Assembly (NCBI GenBank): GCA_024663395.1
Contig: JANFAH010000059.1
Coordinates: forward strand, 269,529 to 333,528
DNA: 64,000 bases
From: Pisolithus tinctorius
Lineage: Eukaryota > Basidiomycota > Agaricomycetes > Boletales > Pisolithaceae
Direction of reading: 5' to 3'
The position numbers and the translations under genes are program-made. Below the pieces are notes generated by a model. The model worked only from the letters and a program-made list of their open reading frames with translations. It did no database searches and was not told where the DNA came from. Of the stretch, positions 37,200 through 48,196 are shown piece after piece. The stretch's first letter is position 1. Each line of letters opens with the position of its first letter.

Positions 37200-38763
37200 A
37201 TGACCAGAAGGATGTCCACATCACCTCCGCCAGATAACGAAAGAGCAACCAAGCGACTGAAACTCGAGCATCTCACCTCTGACTCGTTCAAGAACGGGGT
37301 TTTTCTTGCCCCGATGGTACGATCCGGTGCTCGTGCGTCATTTCCGTCCCCCATAATCCGTTGCCTCATATACATACACTAGTTCCCACTCGATTGATGG
37401 CACTAAAACATGGTGCATCCCTTGTATGGGGTCCGGAGGTAGTAGACAAGGCCATATTGCGTGCGGAACGCGTCGTGGACCGTCAGTAATTCAACATATC
37501 ATCCCTTTCTCTCCGATTAATTGATTGGTGTCTTCATAGCCGTCACCGGTGTGATCTCATACAATGGCAAGACTCGTGCCATTTTTACAACACACCCCAT
37601 TGAGAGACCCTACCTCATTTACCAGATCGGTTCAGCATCCCCAGAGCTCGCCGTACAGGCGGCGAAAACCGTCGTTCAAGACGTATCAGGCGTCGATCTG
37701 AACTGCGGTTGTCCAAAACCGTTCAGCACTCACGCTGGCATGGGAGCTGCCCTCCTAACAAACCCTGATCTCCTATGTGATATTCTCACCGCCCTACGGA
37801 GAGAACTCCCACCTCATGTTACCGTTTCAGCAAAGATTCGGCTTCTACCGTCGCAGGACGACACGAAGAGACTTGTGGAACGAATCGTGCGAACTGGCGT
37901 AAGTGCACTTACGGTGCATTGCCGAACCCGAAACATGCGGCCAAGAGAAGCTGCGCTTATAGAGAGACTGAGGGAGATAGTAGAGTTCGTGGAGGGTCTG
38001 GGCGTAGATATACCAGTCGTGGCCAATGGAGATTGTCAGGGTTGGGAAGATGCGAAGCGGGTGAAAAAAATCACCGGTATGTCTCATCGAAAGACATCGA
38101 AGCAGCAGTTTCATGATTTATATCCTTAACATAGGAGCATCTTCCGTAATGATTGCCACTGCTGCAGAAGCAAATCCCTCATGTTTTTCATCCACACCTC
38201 TCCAAGACTTGGGGGCAACGCTAATACCCTCATACTTGCGACTTGTAAGCGTCACGATGTAATAATTTCACATCGTTTTTAACAGTTTCCAGTGCAGATA
38301 TATTGATAATCACTGGGCGTTAACCAAGTTTTGCATCAGCCAGTTCAGAGGCGCCCGCAAAGACGTCACAAAGGACGAGACAAATGACCTCAAGGCTCGG
38401 ATAATAAAGTCGAAAGGTTTCGACGAACTCACTGATCTCATCGGCAACTCGTCGGGGGAAGCAGATTTCGTTGAGATCGCTGATATTATCCGGTCACGAC
38501 GACCTCGACCGCTTTTGGTAGACTCCGAAGCGGAGAAGACACTGCAGAGTGTGTCACCAGCAACCGAGGAGGGAGGTTCGTCAGACGATGATGGCCCATT
38601 CGTTGCGACACCACCAGATCGTCCTAATCCGGAACCACCTACGTCACGCGCGCCTCTGGGTCCAAGCTCGGATACCCGAATACCCCTACCTGCAATCATT
38701 ACTGGGAGTGACATGCTTACCCCCACTCCTACTCCAAAGCCTCTTTTTCCATTCGGCTCTTAG
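37200..38763 (+). CDS. dus2: tRNA-dihydrouridine synthase 2 (Dus2/Smm1)
   Basis: A flavoenzyme that reduces U20 in tRNA D-loops. The catalytic domain starts GVFLAPMVRS, spliced to VPTRLMALKHGASLVWGPEV. Then VTGVISYNGKTRAIF, LIYQIGSASPELAVQ, and the signature VDLNCGCPKPFSTHAGMGAA with the catalytic Cys. Further blocks are SAKIRLLPSQDDT, ALTVHCRTRNMRP and IPVVANGDCQGWEDA, then TGASSVMIATAAEANPS across an intron. The C-terminal part has the helical DUS domain (FRGARKDVTKDETNDLKARI) and a Pro/Ser-rich tail ending LFPFGS. I prefer ATG 37200 (MTRRMSTSPPPDNE); ATGs at 37086 and 37212 are alternatives. No dsRNA-binding domain, as in fungi. Confidence 0.9.
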
Positions 38764-39063
38764 TATGTACCTTCGAGAACTACGTCTGTCGTACGGCGCC
38801 CATGATGTTGCACAGGTGTTTCATTATCATTCCATTAATCATCCATTAGATTCGCAATCTAAGCAACTTTCCCTGGAGGGTTGGGGCCTATCAAAGTAAG
38901 GTGTGGAGAGCAGTGCTGATATCATGGTTCTGTCAATCGCAATGGCCAGCTTACAAAGCGGGTTGCCTCATGCGTATGACTTCATAACCATATAAAACGG
39001 AGGGCTGAAACTTCGAAATGCTGTATCATAACAAGTGGGGACCGCTCAAACCAACTACATAGT
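38764..39063. other. Intergenic between dus2 and the MDR reductase gene
   Basis: 300 bp with no supported gene. It should hold the dus2 3' UTR and the promoter of the next plus-strand gene. Nothing notable was seen. Confidence 0.4.
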
Positions 39064-40343
39064 ATGACGACGAGCAGAAATCACACGGCCATAGCTATTA
39101 CCGGCAAAGCGATGGTGGAATCCATCCAAATGCCTACGGTGGAACCAAATTCTGGGGAAGTACTGGTTAGCGTGGCTTATAGCACTATTGCTGCGCCAGA
39201 CGTTTACATGGTAGACGGTGCTCTGCCAACCAAACCCGAGGACTATCCTATTCCGCTGGGACTCAATGTCAGTGGAACCGTTCTGGCTATCGGAGATGGC
39301 GTTCCGAAGCTTAAGATAGGGGGTAGGGTGAGTGCACCCCTGGAAGCAGCTACGTACTTGTCGTTCTCATGCTTGCTGCGCCGGCGACAGGTATGCGCGT
39401 TTACACTGCTGCAGGAAAAGAGCAAGGGTTTGCAGCTGAAAGCTGTCGTCCACCATACCCTTTGTGCAAAAGTTAGTCTTGACAATGCGTGTCATACAAC
39501 GAAGGACATAACCTCTTTGTGATGCAGATCCCAGATAACATGTCACTGAAAGATGCGGTGACCATCCCAGACAACTTTGTTACCGCGTTCTACACGATTT
39601 TCGACCAACTCGGACTACCTTTTCCACAGCCGTTCCCAGCAACTGCGGCTCCACCGCATGCGGAAGCGCCCATCCTCATCTATGGTGCAGGATCTACAGC
39701 GGGTCAATATGCCATCCAGGTTCTTAGACTAGCTGGGTACGTCAACGTCATCGCAACGGCTTCTTTCCGCCATCACGAGTATCTTCGGTCCCTCGGAGCG
39801 AAAGACACCGTTGATTACAGGGCGCCTGATATGGCTGACCAAATCATCCGTGTTGCTGGCGGCAAAGTCCAGCTTGTGATGGACTGCATCGCCGCGGAAG
39901 GAACGATGAAGAAAGTGGCACAGGTTGTCTGCCCCAATGCTAAGGTCGCACTATTACTACCGATCAAGGAGGGGGAGTCGTTGGTCCCAGAGAGTGGAAA
40001 AATGTGGATGGCGGTTCCCCCTAACAGAAATCCATTTGGTGAAGACGTTAAAGTTATCGGTGTGAGAACATTCCTCTACCAAGACGTGAGTGCCTCGTCC
40101 GTCGTTGATCTTGGGCAAGGAACTCGAGCTTATTACCCCTTAACTCGGGAACTCCAGAACGAGTACATGAAGAACAATTTGATGCCTGAGATACTTCCGT
40201 ATTTGCTGAAGGAGAACTTGATAAAACCAAGCCCGATTCGTATGTTCAATCAAGGCACATTCCTAGAAAGGACACTCGCGGCCTTGGATTTGGTTCGTAG
40301 TGGGAAAGTGAGCGGTGAGAAAGTGGTCATTCAGGTGGCCTAA
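39064..40343 (+). CDS. MDR-family NADPH oxidoreductase (enoyl-reductase-like)
   Basis: A zinc-independent medium-chain dehydrogenase/reductase, similar to fungal enoyl-reductase-like and ToxD/CipB-type proteins. The substrate is unknown. ATG 39064 gives the GroES-like domain (AMVESIQMPTVEPNSGEVLV, DYPIPLGLNVSGTV). Introns fall near 39329-39391 and 39472-39527. The Rossmann segment is ILIYGAGSTAGQYAIQVL, followed by YLRSLGAKDTVDYRAPD and KVQLVMDCIAAEGT. The C-terminus has MPEILPYLLKENLI and LERTLAALDLVRSGKVSGEK. No catalytic-zinc Cys/His set is visible. A stopless 72-nt segment (40086..40157) with GTGAGT and CCAG ends is probably a third intron. No polyketide synthase neighbour is present. Confidence 0.87.
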
Positions 40344-40961
40344 GTCGTGAAGGGTAATTGACCTGTACCTTGGAGCTCAGCGAGATAACCATAACCATGT
40401 GATCACAGATATGTAACATAACAATAGTCTCGCAAAGTCATCCGTCGCGTTTCTTTTGAGTTGCCGGCTCATATCTGGTACCGAGTAAGCGGCATCCCTG
40501 AGTCACCGCGTTCTTGAGAAAATGCAGATCTGGGTTTGTCTGACAGGAGCAAACATGAACACATCGGCTTTGGCAGTATGGCGCGACGACATCGCCGCGC
40601 GCATTGCCCGATTTGCACGAGAATGTCAGCCATGTGAATGTCGAAGAGGTATGACGCCATGTGCAAACGCAGGCGCAGCTGTGCCAGTGAACGAGCTAGA
40701 CTCGCCTTGCCGACCAGACTTCTACATAGAAGTGTTGACCTGGGTACAAGCCTGAAGAAGAAGAGAACTTCGAGGTAGAAAAGGTGTATGGAAAAGGATA
40801 TGCATATTTAGGCCCAATTTAAAGATCCAATGGTACATGTATAAGCCAGCTCCGGGACATTTATCACAAATCGCATATCAAACAATCATGTTGCTGAGTA
40901 ACGACAACCCGCCAGCCAACGCTCACTCTGTACGTAAAAATGTCAATGTGTTATCGCAGGG
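40344..40961. other. Intergenic, no supported gene
   Basis: 618 bp after the MDR gene. A 77-codon plus-strand frame at 40522-40755 has several cysteines but no signal peptide or known motif. I do not call it. Confidence 0.4.
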
Positions 40962-41731
40962 TCACGCTGATAGTACACGTGTACGCAAGAGTAGTCGATA
41001 TGTGGGCGAGGATGGGTGCGTCCAACGTATTCCGAGGGACATTAAGACCAGCATGGTGGGGTTTCTTACATAAATGAAACTTACCTTCGGAGTGGTGACT
41101 CGTGACAGCAACAACGCTAGCGTGCCTTGACCAACGGTTGCATCAGGGTTCAGACTGGGTTCAGTTGTCAACGGGATTGCCTTTTCTGGGGGGCGGTGGT
41201 CAAGGCTTGAATCAGCTTCAGGATCGGGTATCATCCCTACAATTGCCGAGAGGCCATCAGACCGATCCTGAGCGAGCTTTGCGTTTCGGTTGAAAAAGGC
41301 ACACAGCAGGCATGGGGTGAGAGGAGTAAGCAAAGAAAGCAATGGGTGCCTTGCGGCGATAACGTTGTCACCGAAGGCTCGGAGTGTTCGTTGATCTATG
41401 AGGATTCCCAAGTATGGAAGCCTTGAGCTGGATGACAATATCGTTGACAATGACGAGTTCGCTATTAGCGGTGACGTCCGCGGGTGGGTATACATACCCG
41501 AAAACCTGCGCGCGCAGGTCCGCAGCTTGAATCCAATGGCACCAACTATCCGTAGCGACGTGATGTGCAACGGGTGCATTGCCAGCGGCGATGCTGATGA
41601 TCGATGAGACTTGGAGACATTATAGTGTTGGAAAGCAGCGCCCGAAAGTTCCGGGGCGACCAATCGGAGCAGCGCGACCCATGACAAAAGGGAAAACGCA
41701 ATCACGGGGTTCGAGAAGATAGATTTCTACG
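40962..41731 (-). CDS. Unrecognised open frame, low confidence
   Basis: The minus strand is open from just after a TAG near 41731 to a stop at 40962, about 255 codons. The first ATG in frame is at 41579, leaving about 205 residues. The part before that ATG is hydrophobic (VIAFSLLSWVALLRLVAPEL) and could be a membrane segment from a spliced N-terminus. The rest shows no motif I know. Plus-strand frames also stay open here (near 41400-41600), so the openness may be chance. I cannot name a family. Confidence 0.25.
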
Positions 41732-42038
41732 TCGAAAGCTTCTGGTTATTATCGACTTTCTGCTAGAAGACGGTGATCGTGTGGACCCCGTGTCTCGCAG
41801 ATGCTCATCCACCAAGCTAGTAGACAAAAGGAACTCGAAGAGTTGAGTGAATTTGAGTGGTCCACGTGGGAGGCCTAAGCCGGCCCGATTAGGAAGTAGT
41901 TGTCCGGCCCCGTTATAGCACCTTGTTGGCAGCGTTTCTCTGTCGTCGAATTCCCTGGGTCATATAAAGTTTTTTGTTCCCAAGGCCGGGGAGCCGCTAG
42001 CTCTCGCCTTCCTCCTCTTATCGCCATCATCGTCGCGC

Positions 42039-44386
42039 ATGTCGTCCTCGCCGTGTACAGCGACCGCGACAATGACGGTGATGATGCCCCTAGAACCAAA
42101 CAGACGCCGGTCCCTCTCTGACCCACTGGCCGCCGCCATCCAACCTCCAGAAGATGAATCACCTGCAGATCGCCACCGGAGACTTCAAGCAGAACACGAG
42201 GCAAAACTGGTCAGCGATCGCATCGACGAGATGCTCAGGGAGGAGAAGAAGGAGAAGCGAATGAAGCCAGAAGTCAAGATACTTCTCCTAGGGCAGAGCG
42301 AGAGTGGCAAGAGCACGACGCTCAAGCGTAAGTAGTCGCTGCCTTGTCATGCATTTTATCTACTCTTCGCAATATGCTTCCCTTTATTTCACAAAATAGG
42401 TATACTTCGGTAGATCTACAGCTTCTTGCTTTTTTCCTATTTATCATCGTATCATGGGATCTTGTGCGCATGAAAGTTACTCCACCAGTCCTTCGCCCGT
42501 AATATACTTGCAGACACTGACAATCTGTCCGCAGAGTTCCAGCTGATGCATGCACCTGCGGCCTTCCGTGCCGATCGCCTTGCATGGCGTGCAGTCGTCT
42601 ACCTCAATCTTGTTCGGTCTATCCTCAGGTATTCCATCCGTTTATTTGATCGCCTATTGGTAACTGCAACCTTCTATCAGAATACTTGACGCAGTTTCTC
42701 CGGATGCAGATCCTGATGGCGACGGGGTCGATTTGTGGCCCGTGGCTTCCAACCGCAAGTTTGGTACCCGGGTAGCGAAATACGAACAATACCGAAGGGC
42801 GCTGGAGCCTTTGCGAGAGCTGGAGGAACATCTAATACGCATGCTTTCTGCGCCTGATGAAGTCGAACCCGTCCGTATAACACCCTCAAAGCCTGATTGG
42901 AACTTGCACAATATTACTTCTGTAAGCCTCCCCTCGTCAACTTCAAATAGCCGTCGCCCCTCTCCTGTCATCACCATTCCACATCGCCGAAAAGTGTCCT
43001 CTCCATTCACCCCCACCTCCCCGAGCACCGCTCAAAGTCTCCCATCACCAGGCGGATCCAGTAGTAGTTCTTCAAAGTCCAAGCCTACTGAAGTCAGCGT
43101 TCACACTACTTCCAACTGGAAGAAAGCGTTTAGTCTCACTAATAAAATCAAGAGCACCAAAAGCGCTCATACGAACGAGATTGAGGGGTGGTGGGACGAT
43201 CCATCAGATCCTGTCCATGTAATCAACGCATGTGGCCCAGCAATGTTGGGTCTTTGGAAAGATCCTAACGTCAAACAAAGGCTCCGAGAGCTTAGACTAA
43301 GAGTAGAGGAAAGCAGTGGATTGTAAGTAATGGCATCCTTGTTATTTTATTTCGCGTGCTCACCCGTGCCAGCTTCCTGGATGAAATTTCACGTATCACT
43401 GCCCTTCGATACTTCCCAACTGACCGTGAGTGCTCGTCTTTTTTTTTTTCTCACTCACTAGCTGAACAACCATATTCAGAGGATGTATTAAAAGCACGCC
43501 TCAAAACACTGGGCGTTGTAGAACATTCATTCTCTATCCCCGATTCTAACCGTAGAACTATCGAATGGAAAATCTATGATGTCGGCGGTGCCCGGAATCA
43601 GCGTTCTGCCTGGGCGCCCTACTTCGATGATGGTAGAAATTTCCATAGTCATTAACATTCATTGCTGATGTCTATATACAGTAAATGCTATAATATTTTT
43701 GGCACCCATATCGGCTTTTGACCAGGTGTTGGCTGAGGTACGCGTTATAGATTGTAGGAACTCCCGACCCACGAACAATTAACAAAATAACTAGGACGCC
43801 CGTGTCAACAGACTGGAAGATTCGTTTCAGTTGTGGAAGTCGCTCGTTTCCAACAAACTACTGACTAATGTCAGCATCATACTTTTCCTGAACAAAATTG
43901 ATTTGCTGCAGGCGAGCACCATTCCCCTTCCACATTTACCGCTCACCGAACGATGGAATCGCGTGCGTCAGGCCAAGCTCAGGAGTGGCGTGCGCCTTCG
44001 TGATCATATGCCACATTATGGCGATAGGCCTAATGACTACGATAGCGTGTCCAAATGTTTGTTTGATAATTTGTCTGGTGTACATGGTCACTGATCGAAT
44101 CTTACAGATTTCTATAACAAATTCGGAGCAGTACACCAAGAGTTTTCCGTTCACAAAGGAAGGGAACTCAAGAGTAAGATCCCCACGATGAAGGTGTATA
44201 AGTTGTCTGACGCCGTACTTAGTTCATTTCACCTCCGTCACCGATACTAGGCGGACGGCTACTATAATGAAAAACGGTGAGTGTATACATCATACTTGAC
44301 TAGGAGGCTCCAGCTTACTGTGTTCCCATTTTATAGTCCGAGATATTATCATTGCAACCAACCTAAAGAGTCTCCAGTTGATGTAG
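42039..44386 (+). CDS. Divergent G-protein alpha subunit with an inserted Ser-rich segment
   Basis: A heterotrimeric G-alpha family protein over many exons. ATG 42039 is the first of several in-frame starts; no MGxxxS myristoylation signal is seen. G1 reads LLLGQSESGKSTTLK, where the usual GxGESGKS third Gly is Ser. Switch I keeps the Arg and Thr (DVLKARLKTLGVVEH). G3 is YDVGGARNQRSAW, with Ala in place of the catalytic Gln. G4 FLNKIDLL is normal. G5 is FTSVTDT, where TCAT is usual. The C-terminus is IIIATNLKSLQLM, without the pertussis-type Cys. The helical domain carries an extra Ser/Pro-rich stretch (about 42910-43170). Expanded atypical G-alpha families are known in Agaricomycetes. Signalling role inferred only. 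Confidence 0.88.
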
Positions 44387-44738
44387 CACCAAGTACTCCC
44401 ATGCTCGCAGACCCTCTGTTTTTCTTCGTCCAATTCGTTCAAACCTGCCTGCTTATACATACTGTACACTGGGAATTTTTAACCATCATCAATTTGTTCT
44501 AGATACTGTTTCCCTTCATACCTGACTTGCTTGTTCTGTCCTGAACATGCTTCCTCTCCCCTATGTATATTTCACTTTTTAATACCCTGTCTTCATATTA
44601 TCTTAGCATAATTAACCCAGCTAATAAGTGGAATCTTATAGGTTGTTGGTAGACTCCGACCATTCCAACTTAGTTGCGAGCATTTCGGTCGTCAAGATAC
44701 AAGGTAAGCAGATGGTACAATTCTGAACGTAGACACCA
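44387..44738. other. Convergent intergenic region
   Basis: 352 bp between the G-alpha stop and the pup2 stop. It is AT-rich and consistent with two 3' UTRs and polyadenylation signals. No gene seen. Confidence 0.45.
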
Positions 44739-45801
44739 TTACATAGCATCGATAATCTCCTTCAGTCTCACCTCGTCCAGGATTTCAAATCCTTTCTCAG
44801 GAGTGACCTGATGAGGAGGTATATCAACGCGCAATACAGACGAAGGAGTACGAATTCTTACCTGTGCGAGCTGCACATTGTGGTGGTCCAGTTTCTCCTC
44901 CATTACTTGTTTCAGTACCCGAAGCGTCAATTTTTGTGCTTCCAGCAATGACATTCGCTAATGTGGATGTAAGCGAGCCGTGAAATCGCACAAAGAAAAG
45001 CACGTACCCTGTACCACTTGTCTTGAAGCTCGCTCTGTGCTGCTTCTGAACCTGAACCGATGGCTTTCGCCTCATACCGCATGAACGTCCCTGACGGATC
45101 CGTGTGGTACCTATACGAAGTCAGCACACAAGTCCAACCCAAGCCTGACTGCAATGCCTACAATTGTGGACCCAGCTCGTCGATACCAGCGATGAGCAGA
45201 GCAACACCGAATGGCCGACTCATCAACGCCTCTTCGTCGTGCACACTCTCACCAAACCGCAGGGCCAAATCACAAACAGCCTGAGTGACGCTCTCTACTT
45301 TAATCCGTTCGTCGTACGTGAATGCATGGTTCTGCGCGGTGACACGAGCATGGTCGATCATCATCCGCGCGTCGGCTGTAAGCCCAGACATAGCACAACC
45401 GAGGTGAGTGTCTATTTCCATGATCTTCTCAATGGAGCTAGATTCTAATAGGGGCGATTGGACACGCTTTTCGACGGCGAGGACGACGCCTTCGTTTGTG
45501 CGGACGCCTACAGTTGTAGACCCAAGCTGGGGAGTGACGAGGGCTCAGGTACGCATGGGATCTGGAGTGTAGAGAAGTCGCAGGACTTACTTTGATGGCT
45601 TCGATGGCGTACTCGACTACGGAAGGTTCGTGGAGTCGTCTGTGCGCATAAGAAACGAGATGTACGTACCCTGGAACAGTCGACCCTCTGGCGAGAAGGT
45701 ATTAACGCCTCGATCTACGCAGGGGACCGTATCAGACGAACATTATATACCCGCGAGTTTTGAGAATCGGTCATACCGTACTCTGAGCGCGTCAAGAACA
45801 T
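44739..45801 (-). CDS. pup2: 20S proteasome subunit alpha type-5 (Pup2)
   Basis: A non-catalytic alpha-ring subunit of the 20S core. ATG 45801 gives MFLTRSEY, spliced to [15 protein letters not shown], the proteasome alpha N-terminal signature. Next come [19 protein letters not shown], and [20 protein letters not shown], with [20 protein letters not shown] and [16 protein letters not shown]. Then [72 protein letters not shown] and [13 protein letters not shown]. The match to alpha5 is close along the whole length and it is intact. Divergent from the inositol monophosphatase gene. Confidence 0.95.
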
Positions 45802-46140
45802 ATTGGACTGGAAGGATGCTACTGAAGAATGAATGGATTGATCAATGCTATGTACATGACACGCAAGTCGACGCGCGTCGGCGAAAGTCAGGAGATGGGA
45901 AAGCTTTTCCTTTCTTGGACATCATCGCGGGACTCTGATCAGATGAGTCCGTGCGGAACGACTTGCTTGGGTGTCTCCCATGGCATTTGGCTTTAGCTGG
46001 AACATTTACAATGAAATGGCATTTAGAGGGTTATGGAATGGACTGGACATAATCGCTTCCTACGGGAACTGCAAGCAAGACTTCTGGCATTTGTGTAGAA
46101 TCCACGATCCGATCCGCTTCTCCTCACCACAACTTCCATC
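45802..46140. promoter_or_regulatory. Divergent promoter of pup2 and the inositol monophosphatase gene
   Basis: 339 bp. It contains a perfect 12-bp palindrome CGACGCGCGTCG at 45869-45880. I did not see a GGTGGCAAA proteasome-associated control element. Confidence 0.45.
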
Positions 46141-47525
46141 ATGACCGGTCTAGGACACGCAGAACTACGCTCCATCCTTACATTCACCGTCAATCTTGCA
46201 CGTACAGCAGGAACTCTCATTCTTGAAGGCTCCCAGGCCATCCAGTCTGCATCAGATGTTAATCAAAAGAAGAATTCAGTCGATCTAGTCACTGAATACG
46301 ACGTTGCGGTCGAAAATCTTGTCATGAACGAGATCAGGAAGGCTTATCCCACCTTTAAGTTGTGAGTGCTGATCTTTGAGTATAAGTAGATCCCTGCGGG
46401 AGCTCACGGGTGCTTAACGCTTTGCCTCGGCCAGTATCGGCGAAGAGTCATATTCCTCTGGAACGCGGCCAGAGTTGACGGATGAGCCGACGTTTTGCGT
46501 CGATCCGATAGGTGAGCGCAGACAAGGATCGCCGCTCTGCGTGAGTTTGCTTATACGTCGGCTTCGCAGACGGAACCACAAACTTCGTCCATGGTGTTCC
46601 CCTTGCTTGCATATCACTAGGCCTCATTTACCAGAAGCGACCGGTTTTAGGGGTCATCTACAACCCCTTCCTCCAGCACTTGGTTCGTTAGATAACCTTA
46701 CACGTGTTGCTCCGGGGTCTCATCAAAGAAAAATAGTACACTGGTGTTGAGGGACAAGGTTCCTTCCTTACCTGCGGCACCGGGTCGCCCGTGAAGTTGC
46801 CTCTTGCCAACCCCAAACCTTTACCGTCGCTTTCGAAGGCACTTATAGGTGACGTACTCACCTTTTCTCGACGAGGATCGACAGCTCATTCGCATCAGCC
46901 GTCGAGTGGGGGGCTGATCGCGGCGTGCCGATAATTACTGCCAAGTCCAACTCTTTCCTTCGCCTCGCCAGCGACCCTAATGACGGCGTTCCTGGCGGAC
47001 GAATGTGTCATTCAATTCGTTCGTTGGGAAGCGGTGCGTTGAATATTGCAACAGTCGCACAAGGAAGTTTCGACATGTTTTGGTACGTGAAGTGGCAACT
47101 GGTTGGACATCTTTTATTGAACATCTTCCCCAGGGAAATCGGATGCTGGTAAGTGTTGGATACGCCCTGTTTCCACTAATCGTGATTATGAATTGAATAT
47201 CGTGTGTTCTAGGCCCTGGGATGTCTGTGTAGGTTACTTCGGAGTTTAACTCGCAGAGTGTCTTTTTTACACCAGTGGGCTCTAGGCGGGCATCGTCATT
47301 GCACAGGAAGCCGGCGGTGTTGTGACCGGCTCACACGCCGCGTTGGCGTCAGCTGTTGCTGATCCTTCCGTAGACCCTTTCAAAGTGACTCCGGAGATCC
47401 TGACGGGGCGCAAGTACCTGATCATCAGGAAGATTCCTGATACTCCCCAGGAGACAGGTAGGGAAGCTCAACTTCGGATCGCAAAGGAATTCTACGAGAC
47501 CGTCGAGGATTGTGACCCGAAGTAA
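46141..47525 (+). CDS. Inositol-1-monophosphatase
   Basis: A Mg-dependent phosphatase releasing myo-inositol, sensitive to lithium in characterised members. ATG 46141 gives [15 protein letters not shown]. Metal-binding motifs are complete after splicing: [19 protein letters not shown], and [19 protein letters not shown], with the DPIDGT motif split by an intron after DPI plus one base, and later [16 protein letters not shown], also split by an intron. The block [20 protein letters not shown] precedes it. The C-terminus ends [12 protein letters not shown] at 47525. Roughly 300 residues, normal for the family. Fungi can also use relatives (qutG-type) in quinate gene clusters, but no such neighbours are here. 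Confidence 0.92.
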
Positions 47526-48196
47526 GAAAAGGTGCATAGGGAACAGACGGGTAGAATGCAAAACAGTGTACGACGGACATCCGATATATTCGCTTGAACG
47601 TATCCACAACGGTAGATAATGCGGCGTCGATCTCAGTCAAATGATATCTAGAACTTGTAAATACGATATGAAGGAAGCGAGAAAACAACGTAATGTGGGA
47701 ATGGTGGCCCGAGAGGCTGTCGAAGGTTTCTCTACTTCTTCATCTTCCCTCTTCACATGCTAGCCTCGATTAGCTTCTGCTTTCTGAGCGACTTTCGTAG
47801 TGGGCTCACGCGAGGTTGGCCCGTAGGCTAGGTCGTGGCTCGCTGATGTGTGGCAGTATCACGCCTGCCAGCCCCAGAACTTCGAAATCGACTATCCATG
47901 GTACATTGACGCGTCCATTCATGCAGATCATTCACTGGGGATACACGTACAGTGTCACGGACCACCTGACCGCGATGAGCAGATGTGGGGCTTTTGTTGT
48001 GTCGGAACTTCCCATAAGGTGCGTGGCAGTACCATCTGTGCTCAAAAATAGCGACACGGAGGCTAAACTCGTGGAAAAGGAAAACAGGAGCTGCGCAGGC
48101 CGGCCAGCCGACAGCGCCTTCCCTCGCCCTTTCAGCCTTGCCTGCAGCTTTTCTAACTTCCTACCACGAGCGTTACCCTGGTTTTGCTGACAAGCT
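47526..48196. other. Intergenic; may hide the 5' exon(s) of the next gene
   Basis: 671 bp. The next gene needs an upstream exon with a start and signal peptide, and a hydrophobic patch (SLALSALPAAFL, about 48118-48153) lies here in a frame without ATG. The longest plus-strand frame (47816-48190) has no motif. No firm exon can be assigned. Confidence 0.35.

Noticed and set aside
47816..48190. 124-codon plus-strand frame
   Set aside because: It overlaps other open frames, has no motif, and does not join in frame to the GPI-type protein exon.
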